Source of the DNA: Pogona vitticeps
Taxonomy: Eukaryota > Chordata > Lepidosauria > Squamata > Agamidae
Assembly (NCBI RefSeq): GCF_051106095.1
Contig: NC_135794.1
Coordinates: 24,058,747 to 24,122,746 of the forward strand
DNA: 64,000 nt
Direction: 5' to 3'
Part shown: positions 1 to 10,781 of the stretch, one piece after another
How the letters are laid out: the number at the start of each line of letters is the position of its first letter
Numbering within the stretch: position 1 is the first letter of the stretch
Program-made: the position numbers and the translations under genes
The notes under the pieces: model-generated
Databases searched by the model: none
What the model was told of the DNA's origin: nothing
What the model saw: the letters and a program-made list of their open reading frames with translations, nothing else

Positions 1-126
1 AGACTTGCAGGGATCCGTGCCTCTGATCATGGGCAAGGCTGCCCAAAACTCTGCTGTGTGTAATTCAGTGGCCTGGAGTTATGGGGCATGTGACGTTCCC
101 GTAAAGGGCCGTCCTAGTTCACTTAC

Positions 127-225
127 GTGTCTCACATGGTCTTGAAGCTTTTTCACACCAAACGAGCGAATCACAAACCACAGTTTCAAAGCCCGGAACC
201 TTCTGCTCAGGGGGATTTGCCAGTG
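127..225 (-). CDS. HDC: HDC coding exon 10
   Basis: Thirty-three codons starting [17 protein letters not shown] and ending LQDHVRH. The acceptor reads GACAG and the donor GTAAGT; the exon is phase 0 at both ends. It belongs to the C-terminal part of the fold-type I decarboxylase core. It is the last HDC exon before the window edge. Confidence 0.95.
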
Positions 226-719
226 CTGTCGAGGCAAACAGGATAGAGGGATGGGTTAAAATGATATTATTCCCTTCTGAATCAGGGGATCAGGACCACC
301 CAAGAGACCAGTGTGGTTTTCTTCTGGACCAACGTCGCCCTCGCTTCCTATTGCTTTACGACTCACCATGAAATCAGTAGCTGAACCAGAGTTAGGATGT
401 CTGAGATAAACCGGGTTAACGCTGAAGGTCTGCTGGAGCTTGTGTTTATCTTTGACCCTAGTGCGAAAAAAGAAGGAGAAATCATAATTAGGAAGGATTA
501 CACAGACTTGGCATCTCAGATGTGTCGACAGATTTATTTATCTCCCACTCACCAGAACGCGGTACAGTCAAAGTGAACCATCATCCATTTGGAAGGATTA
601 AAAGCAAAGGAATCGGCGTATTCGACTCCGTTCAGAAACACCCTGAATTCTGGGCACAGAAATGCTGTTCCAGCATAGGCAGCATCAATGTGAAGCCAGA
701 GGCCTTCTTTGGCACCTAA

Positions 720-779
<60 letters not shown>

Positions 780-780
780 A

Positions 781-864
<84 letters not shown>

Positions 865-2479
865 ATGAATTAATGGTGGCATTTGTGAAAATTCACTATC
901 TCAGGACACAGCCTGCTCATTACAGACCATGCCAGTCCTCCTGTTCGTCAGGGTGAGGCAGAGGCTGCAAGGAAATTAACACAGGTTGTCGTAAAAGGGC
1001 AGTAGAATGTTTGTGGTTATGATTACAATTTTCTGTAGGAAACAGGAGAGAGGGAAGGATGGAACGTTCTGTCTCACTGGCAAAAGTAACTTGAATGCCA
1101 CAGGGACAATGGGGAAACGGGGGATGCCATCTGGCGCTCAGCCTCAGGCAGCAGTTGTCTTGGTGGCATCAATGAATACCACTCGGTCTCGGGTGGGCAG
1201 AGAAGTGCATGGTAGGAGTTTATAGAATGACAGGAGGAAGAGATATGGGAGAGTCGCCTGTTTGTTGGAACAAAATACCCCCGGACTTCAATAGGATGGT
1301 TCTAGCTTAGTGATTGCTTGATCGTCAACACCGAGAGGGTCTGGGGCTTGGCTTTGCCTTGCAGTGACTTACATATCGGTCCCAGCTCTGAAAGGTTGTC
1401 GAAAGCGCAGACGCCAGTGGTTCCCAAGGTTGCACAGACCTAGGCAGGAGAAGACGTGTCAAGGGGAAGCCCAGTGAGTACCTCCGGAGAGTGGAGGTCC
1501 CAAAGGATCGGCTACGAGCCATCCTCCGGTTGAAAAACAGACACGCGCATCCGTTTTGTAGGGACTTGAACTTGCTGTGGATAGAGTCATGGACTACAGT
1601 GTGCACCACAGCGCGATAAAACTTACTCTTTTCTTTTGGAGTGGCTTGTGTGCAAAATACAAAATGGGGGGTAGGAAATATCTTTATGGGAGCCCCAAAT
1701 ATATATATATATATAAACAGGCAGTCTTTTGAATCCCTGCTCCACCTGGCTTTGGGTTGGAGAGGAGAGAATCAGGAAAGTCAAATCATCCTGACTAGAT
1801 GATAAAGCTCCGAGATCCATAGTTAAGCTTGCCTGTTGTTGTTGTTTTTAATAAAACCTCCAGGTTACTCCAGCAAAGGCTTCCAGAGTGATAAAAACCA
1901 GGCTTTGTCTTTTATTTCCCTAGAAACGAGGGTGCAGCACAGATCCCAGAAGCCTGAAGTGGCCCGTAGTCGCTAGCGAAACTTTACCCGAAAGAAATGA
2001 CACAAAACTTACAAAGACTGGCGTCAAGCCACGGCTCCGATCCTCTTCAATTGCTTTTCTTAGGGTTTCACCTCGCAAGGAGAAATGTTCATCCACAGGG
2101 AGAAATCTCATCTTTATGAGGGAAATCAGGCCGGCTTTTTCGACGGAGGAGTGAGCCTGAGAAAAGAAGCAACAGATTCCCGGCAGTCAAAACTCCTGCT
2201 CCTCTTGGTGCAGAACGTTGAGTCCACATCTAGACCCAAAGCAGTGCTGGGAGCGATGGGATCGGGAATCCAAGACAAACCAATGGGTTTGAGACAAGTG
2301 GGTTTAACCAAGGACGTCCCTCATATTCCCTGCTGGTATAATATACCAGATGGGCGGGATATAAATCAATTAAATAAATAAATAAATAAAAATTCTCCCC
2401 CTCTAACCAACTCTGACTCTCTGCTTTAGCATCCCAAAACAGACAAAAATCTGGTATGTTCAGGGCTGGGTGGTGGCAT

Positions 2480-2559
<80 letters not shown>

Positions 2560-5500
2560 CACACAGAGAGAAGGAAAGTGTGGGAGGGAATCCGTGCCGT
2601 GATTTACCTGATCTGAGGCATAAGCAATAAGGCAGGAGTTGAGAGTCGAGTCATCTGTATCCGGCTGAGATACCTTCATGTCCAGGATTTTATTCTTCCT
2701 TGCTGCCAGCAGAGCAATTAAAGTTGATTCACTCACCGTGCTCTGCGGAAAGAAACGAGAAAAACACCCTGCTAGTTAAGGGCTCCACCGTCCAGAATAC
2801 AGGAGGTGTCTTTCAAGGGGCCTTCTTGATTTCTCTCGCACTGGCTCTCTTTGATCCTTGATCTTTTTGGGACTAGAAATGCAAGAGGGGGAGGCAGAGG
2901 GAGCGTTGAATCCAGAACTTTGCACATCATTTCTGAGTAAGGCAGGGCCATCCTGGTTGGTTGGTTTTTTGGATTGCAACTTTTGGCTGCCATACCTAGA
3001 AGGGTCATGGATGAGGATGCTGAGAGTTAATGGTCTGGCAACAGTAGGAAAGCCGCTAGCCGCTAATCCCTGTTCTCCCTGCAAAGCCTTATACCACTGG
3101 TTCTTAACCTTGGGTTACTCAGGAGTTTTGGACTGCAACTCCCAGAAGCCTTCACCACCAGCTGTCCTGACTGGGGTTTCTGGGAGTTGCAGTTCAAAAG
3201 CATCCGAGTAACAAAGGTTAAGAACCTCTGCCTTATACAATGGGGGAAACTCTGCTCTGTTATTTCTATCAAAGGATTGCTGAAGGCCGGGACAGGACGC
3301 TGTCTTCTTAATCTTAGAACGATGATGACCTCCGCAACCTGTTTACCCTATTCGTGCCATTGCTATGGAAGTGTGCACAGGTCCAAACAGAGCGATGATT
3401 AAGACCTTAGGCAAAAGAGCTAAGCCTGCTTGGGCAAAAATCAAACACCTTGTTCCCTTGGCCCTTACCTGCAAGATGCCTCCACCTCTGCTGTCTGGAT
3501 GATGGTGCAAGAAGGTTGCTGGGAGACCCAGCATTTCAGCTAGCCAGTCCATCACATTCATCTCCAGTTCTGTGCAAGCCGGGCTGGACGCCTGTCCACA
3601 CAGAAGAAGAGTCACGAGGATGAGTACACTTTTCACCTCTAATGGGGGAAGCTCTTTTGTAAAGTGAATGGGTCTTAATGACCTGCTCCAAACCAAACCA
3701 CCCCAACGCCCTTGCGGCTCAGGTGTGCTCCTAAGGCACCAAACTATGTTTCAGGTGAGCTGCCTTTCCCTTCCTTCATCCAGGAGTAACCCCTGAATAT
3801 TCAAGAATATGCTGCCGTTGGACTGCAGTCCCTTTTTCATCCCAGCTACTGTGAGGATGTTAACTCATCTCGGAGGAAACAGGAGGGCCTGAAGAGAGAC
3901 GGGCGATGACCCTGGAATCACCAGCCCCCCAACCTCCTCCTCACTACACTGATGCGTATGGATTCCCCAGATTCTCCGCCGGACAACCACCAGTGGGAAG
4001 GGGGGGGTTGTTTAAGAGGAAAAAGATGACATTTACCCAAGTAAATCCCAGACAATTAATGGCATCTGCCAGCATGTCCCCCAGCAGGGAAGGCCAGGAG
4101 GTGAGGGCAGGGAAGTATGCATGCATATGCGGGCTTTGCCAGTGGACCACCTAAAGAGAAACAAAGAAAATAAGGACATCATCGTGATTAGAAGATGCTG
4201 ATTGGAGACACCAAGAGAACAAAAAAAAAGGACCCCTTCCAACAAGCAGCCACAGGGCACAACTACCTCTTCGGTCCTCATGGTGGGGCCACCCCTGTGC
4301 TACCGGGTCTAAGTCCGTCTTTCCCTGTCTCTCCCAGAACCGCTCAGCTCCCAACTAACATGGCCTGTTTTTCAAGCACTCCTCTTCCCGTTCCAAATTA
4401 TCCCACCAGGATTATTCCTTTCTTTTAATGAATTTTGACACTGGCCTTTTCGATGTGATCCCTGAGGGAGGACTGTGTGTAACGTGATGCAAGTGGAAAA
4501 AGAAGAATAAGATCTTGGCATGATGCTGAAAAGATAAGGGTACCAGGCAGGCTTTTGAAGGGGAGTTCCAAGACAGGATCCCACCAGAGAAAATACCCCC
4601 TCCTGCCTCTGGTTGCCTCTACAGAAACCACTCCTGTGTTATTGTTAGAGTTGTATGAGTTCGCTCTTCTTTGCCTTTAGCCATTGTACAGGGGACGACA
4701 GAGGACGAGATGGCTGGACAGTGTCTGTGAAGTGACCAATATGAAATTGACACAACTACAGCAGGCAGTGGAAGACAGGAGGGCCTGGCATGCTCTGGTC
4801 CATGGGGTCACAAAGAGCCGGACACGACTTAACAACTAAACAACATCAAAAATTATACAGAAAAGAGGAAGAGCCACCCTCCTTAATCCATGTGTGCTAG
4901 ATCTGGTAACAGCATCGTGTGTCCTTAGATGATAACAAGAGAAATGCAAGCATGTGAGGTGTCTAGATAAACGCCCCTGCTTCCGTCTGACTTGTGGAAC
5001 TGACTAAATGCACACCATGGTAAAGAGGAAACGGCATTGATTCCCCCAGTTTATCTCACAGTGAAGGACGGACAGCAGCTGGGAAATTAAGCCATGTTTG
5101 ACACAGGGGGGAAAGAATGTAATCTGCTATACTGAGCTTCAAATAATGGCATGGGTGGACATGTCTTTTTTTAAAAAAATACTATGACTTTATTCTTCAT
5201 GATCATCACCTTTGTTTTGAGCAAGTATTTCAGAAGGCTATTGTGCTATTCCAGACACCTCTTCCAACAGCCCCTGAAAACAGCAAGATGCCCGAGGCTG
5301 CAAGAATCATTGCTAGGATGCATAATGATTCTGCAGCTCCCATCATCCTTCCTCACTGACTCTATTAGTTGAGACACCTTGAATCAAGACATTCTCAGAG
5401 CCTCTCCTCCTATAAACACTGTCAAGGAATGAACAACATGGCCATTAAGGACCGACAGGAATGCATCTTGGATTTCTGCAATATGCAGCACTCTGCATAT

Positions 5501-6198
5501 TGGTTACTCACCCCCGGCATAACGATCTTCTCGATGTCTTTGAAGATGCTGTCCCAGCTCTCTGGCTCGACTGGGGCTCCGTCCGGCAACAGGTCCCTCA
5601 TGTAACCCGGCTGCACGTCTGGAGAGACCCTTCTGTCCCTCACACTGGTCAGGTACTGGCAGATGTAATCCACCATCTCCTTCCCTGCAAGATGCAGGAG
5701 GTGTAAGCTCAGGCAAAGCTGTTCCCACCCAGTGAGAGGCACTTTGCACATGCTTGGCTACTTGTGCAAAGGTGTGGGTCAGGAGCAATGGGATCACTAC
5801 AGCATAGGTAGAACTTTTGTCGCATTTTGCCCCAGGTCAACTCAAAATGCGACACTTTTCAAGTCTAAGGCAGTTTCACATCTTTGTTCTTCTGAGCACC
5901 AAAAGGCAAGGAGAGGCAAACCTTCAGACCTTTAAGATGCACGTTTGAGGGAAATAAGCTCTCTTGAACACAGTGGCCAAGTCCTATTGGTAGCTACAAC
6001 TAGAGTAAGACCCAAGGAATCGGCGTGATTTCCATGAGTTGACGCAATGCTTCTAGTCTAGAAAGTTGCGTCTGTCCAGTTGTGATTAAATTGCTGCTGA
6101 CCGACACCTAAACTCAAGAGGACTTCCAACAAGATGTTAAACCCTCTTCCATGTCCATTCATTTACTCACCTCTTCGTCTGTACTCCTCATGGTCCAT
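127..6198 (-). CDS. HDC: Histidine decarboxylase, 5' ten coding exons (partial)
   Basis: HDC is the cytosolic pyridoxal-phosphate enzyme that converts L-histidine to histamine. Ten coding exons read right to left encode residues 1-379 of about 660; the C-terminal exons lie beyond the left edge. All donors are GT, all acceptors AG, and the phases close. Conserved blocks include [20 protein letters not shown] near residue 69, HIDAAYAG (cofactor-contacting Asp, about D272) and the Schiff-base lysine in NPSKWMM (about K304). The N-terminus [10 protein letters not shown] is one residue shorter than the human protein as I remember it. Introns carry a hAT miniature element, a (CA)n tract, an (AAAG)n tract and a BovB fragment. 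The gene is compact and has a TATA-box promoter. Close relatives DDC and GAD are excluded by the HDC-specific wording around exons 3-8 and by the HDC-GABPB1 neighbourhood. Confidence 0.97.
367..457 (-). CDS. HDC: HDC coding exon 9
   Basis: Encodes [20 protein letters not shown] and then [10 protein letters not shown]. The first base completes the Trp codon split from exon 8. The acceptor is CTAG and the donor GTGAGT. This stretch matches the flexible active-site loop region of human HDC. Confidence 0.95.
553..715 (-). CDS. HDC: HDC coding exon 8 (PLP-lysine exon)
   Basis: The longest clear catalytic exon. It contains [20 protein letters not shown] and [13 protein letters not shown], with the PLP-binding lysine. 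It begins two bases into a Cys codon and ends two bases into a Trp codon. The acceptor TTTTAG is fused directly to a 148-bp AAAG microsatellite (CTTT on the sense strand), so the whole polypyrimidine tract is simple repeat. The donor is GTGAGT. Confidence 0.96.
718..865 (+). repeat. (AAAG)n microsatellite abutting the HDC exon 8 acceptor
   Basis: About 37 AAAG units with one extra A near the middle. The tract contains only A and G on this strand, hence only T and C on the HDC sense strand. It ends two bases before the acceptor AG of HDC exon 8 and therefore serves as that intron's pyrimidine tract. Confidence 0.98.
1373..1439 (-). CDS. HDC: HDC coding exon 7
   Basis: A 67-bp exon encoding [20 protein letters not shown] then PI plus one base of Cys. 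The acceptor is CCTAG and the donor GTAAGT. The LGTTG block is a typical PLP-decarboxylase strand. The join to exon 8 restores the Cys codon. Confidence 0.95.
2013..2156 (-). CDS. HDC: HDC coding exon 6
   Basis: Forty-eight codons running from [20 protein letters not shown] to RGLTPVF, phase 0 at both ends, with acceptor CTCAG and donor GTAAGT. The AHSSVEKAG block contains the conserved His-Ser region of this enzyme family. Confidence 0.96.
2330..2393 (+). repeat. CR1/L3-type LINE 3' terminus
   Basis: The sequence ...GATGGGCGGGATATAAATC followed by AAATA repeats is the usual 3' end of CR1/L3-like LINEs and of SINEs sharing their tail in squamates. It lies in HDC intron 5. Confidence 0.6.
2481..2556. 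repeat. (CA)38 microsatellite in HDC intron 5
   Basis: An uninterrupted 76-bp CA tract. On the HDC transcript it reads (UG)n and begins about 51 nt downstream of the exon 5 donor site. Confidence 0.98.
2608..2742 (-). CDS. HDC: HDC coding exon 5
   Basis: Forty-five codons, [20 protein letters not shown] onwards to CLIAYASDQ, phase 0 at both ends. The acceptor is CGCAG and the donor GTAAAT. It carries the conserved GGG...STVSEST join that helps bind the cofactor phosphate. Confidence 0.96.
3095..3230. mobile_element. hAT-type miniature inverted-repeat element
   Basis: A near-palindromic 136-bp element starting with a CA-TGGTTCTTAACC-like end and finishing with its complement. It is flanked by a perfect 8-bp direct repeat CCTTATAC (3087-3094 and 3231-3238), the target-duplication length of hAT transposons. 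No coding capacity. It lies in HDC intron 4. Confidence 0.88.
3469..3591 (-). CDS. HDC: HDC coding exon 4
   Basis: Forty-one codons with [20 protein letters not shown] and [14 protein letters not shown], phase 0 at both ends, acceptor GACAG and donor GTAAGG. The [10 protein letters not shown] block is the substrate-site loop shared by group II decarboxylases. Confidence 0.97.
4037..4150 (-). CDS. HDC: HDC coding exon 3
   Basis: Thirty-eight codons, [20 protein letters not shown] through [11 protein letters not shown], the most conserved HDC/DDC signature. Phase 0 at both ends; acceptor TTTAG, donor GTAAAT. Confidence 0.97.
4691..4846 (+). mobile_element. BovB (RTE) LINE 3' fragment or BovB-tailed SINE
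   Basis: Carries the conserved 3' tail GATGGCTGGACAG...GTCCATGGGGTCAC...GAGCCGGACACGACTTAA, the same tail as the longer BovB copy at 9.5 kb. Plus orientation, about 155 bp, in HDC intron 2. Too short to tell a 5'-truncated LINE from a SINE that borrowed the tail. Confidence 0.8.
5512..5684 (-). CDS. HDC: HDC coding exon 2
   Basis: Encodes [33 protein letters not shown] and [15 protein letters not shown] (57 codons plus two bases completing a Gly). The acceptor is TGCAG and the donor GTGAGT. This is the N-terminal dimerisation segment of the enzyme. Confidence 0.97.
6171..6198 (-). CDS. HDC: HDC coding exon 1 (start codon)
   Basis: Only nine codons plus one base: MDHEEYRRR. The start lies in a good context (ACCATCATGG) and the donor is GTGAGT. 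It matches the human N-terminus MMEPEEYRERG by position and pattern. Confidence 0.92.
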
Positions 6199-6283
6199 GA
6201 TGGTGCTTCCTTTGAAGAACCGTCTTCCAAAGTCGGTTTCAGTGAATGGACCACGAATGGTTTGGTCTTTTGCTCTCTGGAGC

Positions 6284-6292
6284 CTTTATATA
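6284..6292 (-). promoter_or_regulatory. HDC: HDC TATA box
   Basis: The minus strand reads TATATAAAG inside a TA-rich run extending to about 6310. It lies about 90 bp upstream of the ATG, which predicts a transcription start near 6255-6260 and a 5' UTR of roughly 60 nt. HDC is known to have a TATA-type, signal-regulated promoter. Confidence 0.7.
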
Positions 6293-7234
6293 TAAATATA
6301 TATATATATACACCCTCTTGCTGTGCCAGCTTCTACGTCAGCAAACTTCATAGGAAAGAGCCTTTTAATGGCTCCTCCCTAAATGTGCTTCGTCCAGATG
6401 CCTTTGAAGCCCAGAAAATTGATGCCACCTCCCTCTTCGTCTTCTTTTTCCCTTTCACAATGGCAGAAAGCAGGAAATGAATTGTATCTGTGCGACCTCA
6501 GAAGGCAAGTGCCAACAACACACTGATTAAACACACAAACACACACCTCAAGCCCGAAAGGGGATTTGAGTTATGTTAGGTTTCATCTCTCTTTCCTTGG
6601 AATATAATCGCTATTCTCCAGAAGAACATGTCTTAGATGTGAGAATCCAAAGGAAGAAGAAGAATATTTTGTAAAGAACAGGGAAGTCCAGAAATGAATT
6701 AGTCACTCTTTAGGAGAAACGTGCTGTAGCACAAATATATTTTCTCTGCTGAATATGAAGAAATAAGAAGTGATGTGAGGGTAGGAAATAATATATTGTC
6801 AAGTTTCAAGGAGATTCTAAATTGTGGTTGCAATGTTTCCATATCTGTCTCTTTCTGAAGTGTCCCATTAATTGTTACATAAGCTCATTGTTTCAAGTGA
6901 AACTTGAATGAGAAAATAATTAACATGCTAACGTACAGCCTCTTGTAATTTAAAAAAAGAGGAAAAAAATCCTGCCTTCTTTTGGTGGAATTTGCTCGGG
7001 TTTTGGAAAAGCAGATTTAAATAGCTTTTTGAGACCCCAGAGATACGGAAAATGTGTTTCTGAGAACGGAAATGCACACCAAGCTGAGATTTCGCCTAGC
7101 ACCTCATCAGTTAGCTGCAGTTAACCACAACAAGTCATGCAAATTTCAGCATAAGCACTAATAGCAGATTCTGTGCAGTCTTTTGCTCTTAACATTACGT
7201 TTACATCAGTTCTGTCCTCTAGTTTCACCTAGAG

Positions 7235-7371
7235 CAGAGGTTCCCAACCTGGGGTCCCCAGATGTTCTTGCACTAGAATGCCCAGAAATCCTGGCCAGGA
7301 CAGGTTTATGGTTAAGGCTCCTGGGAGTTTTAGCCCAAAAATATCTGGGGATCCAAGTTGGGGAACCATTG
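7235..7371. mobile_element. hAT-type miniature inverted-repeat element, second family
   Basis: Ends CAGAGGTTCCCAACCT and GGGGAACCATTG are inverted copies, with an internal near-palindrome. Perfect 8-bp flanking repeats ACCTAGAG at 7227-7234 and 7372-7379 mark the insertion. The terminal sequence differs from the 3.1 and 24.6 kb copies, so it is a related but distinct family. Confidence 0.87.
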
Positions 7372-7924
7372 ACCTAGAGAATAGCCATTTTTTAAATGGC
7401 CACATTTAATACTTTTTTTAAAAGTATGTTCTGTGGGGGGTAAGGGTATCACGGAAAGGAGAAAGACAGTTAACAAGTTTTGAGACAAAGAAATTCTCAG
7501 TATTTAGCACAGTTATGGTTATCACTTCTACCTTCTGTTTCCTTTTGAAACTGGAGATTAGATACTTCATCAGGAACAGCCGATAGGACTCTGCTGTTTA
7601 AAAATGGATTGATATCATATAATCATAATATGATTTTTGTGATTACGTAGGAGGAGCAAATGTTGATTAGAAAACATCTGAGAACAGGATGGAAAGGTCA
7701 AGTTGCATCTCATTTACATCGACCCTAATAGGATTTTCAAGGTATAGGAGATATTTGATGAGTGGTTTTACCAGGGCCGTTCCCTCCCATCAGGGAGTCT
7801 TCGCAGCCAAGGTTTCCTAAGTTGTAGTGAGGACTTTCTTTCACTGTGCCCATTGCACTGGCCCTCAAAAAGCTTGCTTTTAAAAACGTGGTTTCTAGAT
7901 TGGATTTATGGAGAAAAAGATGAT

Positions 7925-8126
<202 letters not shown>

Positions 8127-9477
8127 GGGCCAACCCTACTATTCAACACAAGAAGGTCTCTAGTTTTCCTTCTAGTTTTAGTGTGGCATTTATGGGAGCT
8201 ATCCGATGTGCTGAAACCTGTATTGAGGATCAGAATCAGCATCTTAGTGAAGTCCTGTAACAGCCCCCACTTTCCTCAGTTGTCCTCCAATCTACACTGG
8301 GTACTGAGTGTGGGTGGGCAGCAAAATATCTTAGGTTAACCCAGCTACCAGGTCTGTCATACTTGAATCAAAACTATTCTAACCTGGATTTTATTTCTAA
8401 GCAGAAGCCGCTGATCTCTTGAGGCAGCTATAAAAGAACCTGGCTAGTTTTCTACTGTTAGGCCTAACTAGAGTAAATACATTAACCCAGTGGGATTTAC
8501 AAAAGTGTCAATCTACCACTCAGCAATTGATTCAATGGGGCTAATTTCAGTTGGGATTAGAATGTTGACTTCTTTGACCACAATCTATGTGCCTGTTGGA
8601 TACTGAAGATATTATTTAAAAACCACCCACTGCTCTCCTGCATTTTCTGAGTTCCTCAAAAATTTCAGGATGACAAACATCGGATCCAAAGCCTATGTCC
8701 TCAACAGAGTACTACTGGCGTGGCCCTTACACATTGCACTCCGAAAAAGGAAGTCGTAGATAAACTCTACAAAGCGAAGGAAAAGGTCACTGATATAAAT
8801 GACGATTTCAGTTTGGAAGAACAAACAAAATGCAATGGGAGTGAACAAATATGACCAGACCTTTGTTCAGAAAAGGAACAAATGAGATAGAGGGGATCAA
8901 AATGGAGTCTTGGCAAACACGACTTGGTGCAAACAACTGTTTTGTTATGGTTATCTTGTGCTTGGATTGAGTGGGCCCCAATTTCAGCCAGGAGACCTAT
9001 TTGTTCATAGACAGCTGTATGAATAGAAATAGCATTATTATTTTTTCATTGCCAAGAGGATCTGCAGCGTCAAAGCCTTGGGAAATCTCCATATGGCAGT
9101 GGATGCGTCCAATCCAGTATACGAACACCAGACGTTTGTTGTTAAGTGAAAAACGTCACTGATCCTCAGTCCTCCCACCTTTCATATACTGGATAAGTTC
9201 TGTGATCTTTTTCAAAAATGGCTTTGACTAAGGTCAGTTGCTTTTGACACAGAGATTCAGATTTTGGAGTCCATTCTCCAAAGTCCTAAAATCTGAGGGA
9301 ATGGGCTGCTGTTGACTGTATCAACTATTTGCAGTATAGGAGCTCACAGTAAATCAGGAAGACATCTTATCCCAAAGAGCAACAGTGATTGTTTTCAAAT
9401 ACAGACACCCAAAGCTGGGCAATATGGCCATTCATTTTCAATCTGAGATGTGGCTGGTCAAATACTGTATAATGTAT

Positions 9478-9526
9478 GTACTTGCCAAGAAATCTACAGT
9501 GGATATGTAGATTTCTTGGTAAGTAC
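9478..9526. repeat. 21-bp inverted repeat (short hairpin)
   Basis: The arms 9478-9498 and 9506-9526 are complementary with one mismatch and a 7-nt loop. It ends exactly where the target duplication of the adjacent BovB copy begins. Confidence 0.9.
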
Positions 9527-9534
9527 AATTGCAA

Positions 9535-9924
9535 CAAAGGCTGACCGCCGAAGAATTGATGCTTTTGAATTGTGGTGCTGGAGGAGTCTCTTGAGAGTCC
9601 CCTGGACTGCAAGGAGATCAAACCTATCCGTTCTGAAGGAAATCAACCCTGAGCACTCACTGGAAGGACAGATCCTGAAGCTGAGGCTCCAATACTTTGG
9701 TCATCTCATCAGAAGGGAAGACTCCCTGGAAAAGACCCTGATGTTGGGAAAGTGTGAAGGCAAGAGGAGAAGGGGATGACAGAGGATGAGATGGCTGGAC
9801 AGGGTCATTGAAGCGACCAACGTGAATTTGACCAAACTCCGGGAGGCAGTGGAAGACAGGAGCGCCTGGCGTGCTCTGGTCCATGGGGTCACGAAGAGTC
9901 GGACACGACTTAATGACTAAACAG
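9535..9924 (+). mobile_element. BovB (RTE) LINE, 5'-truncated copy
   Basis: About 390 bp of the 3' end of a BovB LINE. One frame reads KADRRRIDAFELWCWRSLLR, then VPWTARRSN, LKLRLQYFGHLIRREDSLEK and LMLGKCEGKRRRG before a stop, the known C-terminal region of the BovB reverse-transcriptase polyprotein. A frame change is needed to read the following RMRWLD segment. The 3' end is the family tail ending GAGTCGGACACGACTTAATG. Direct repeats CAATTGCAA (9526-9534 and 9925-9933) flank it, as expected of a retroposed, 5'-truncated copy. Confidence 0.93.
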
Positions 9925-10775
9925 CAATTGCAATCTAAGCCACATAAAAGAGCAACCAAAATGATCCAGAAACTGGAGCAACAAAGATGTGGAGTAATAC
10001 AGGAGGCCATTTTGGTTAGGAAAACAAGGGATGGAAGAAGTGACAGATATGTACACCCTTATATATTCTGTTGTTATCCTCTCTCCTTTGTTTCACACTA
10101 AATCTGTTTTACTGGTTATTTTTTGTCAGCTGTTGCCTATTCTGGCACTTTTGTGTAACACTTTTGTTCAATTCTGTTTAGTCTTCAAAAGCCCATTTAA
10201 CCATCTTCATTATTGCCTGAAGCCAGGAGACTGAGTTTGCCTTACAGGTGCATGTAGGTATTTGATTTATATCTCATCTCCTCCCCCCCCCCCATGGGAA
10301 GTATAAAGAAAACGGGCTCCAAAAGATTACGAGGTGAGTGAAACATTTCCTTGAAAATACAATGGCCAAAATCCTGTTGTGTAGTTAACACAAAAGGCAT
10401 ACCTTCTAAAGGCAAATTGCTGAATGTTAAAAAATATCCTAAGACATGATCTATTGCACGATGAGTTGCATGAGAGATTTCTTAAATTATGACTATTCAC
10501 CTCTAAAAGTGACACTTTTCACAAAACTGTGCAACCGGATTTTAGCCAATGAGCTATAATGCTGAAAGTCTTCAAAGGTTAATACTAGCTCTTTGAGGTG
10601 GGGCCCAAGAACAAACTGAAAGCCAGTGGAGATCACAAAGCACTGGTGTAACATGAGCGAATGGGAAGCAAAGATAACAATGCACAGTTTTACTGCAGGG
10701 TTCATACCTATTCATCTGGTAAAATACAAGCAGTATAAAAAAAGTGAACTAACACTGTTATTTGTGGAAAAGATA

Positions 10776-10781
10776 TTTAAT
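10776..10781 (-). other. GABPB1: Candidate distal GABPB1 poly(A) signal ATTAAA
   Basis: ATTAAA on the minus strand with a T-rich run on the same strand about 35-45 bp further on. Confidence 0.4.

Noticed and set aside
685-882. Open frames of repeated KERK or SFFL residues across the AAAG tracts here and at 7.7-8.3 kb
   Set aside because: They are translations of tetranucleotide microsatellites and change frame freely.
2230-2736. 168-codon minus-strand frame containing a CV repeat
   Set aside because: It is HDC exon 5 read through its donor into the (CA)n intron tract; only 2608-2742 is coding.
9478-9526. Hairpin considered as a microRNA precursor
   Set aside because: Only 49 nt with a 7-nt loop and no flanking stem. 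It is too short for a typical precursor and is tied to a repeat insertion.
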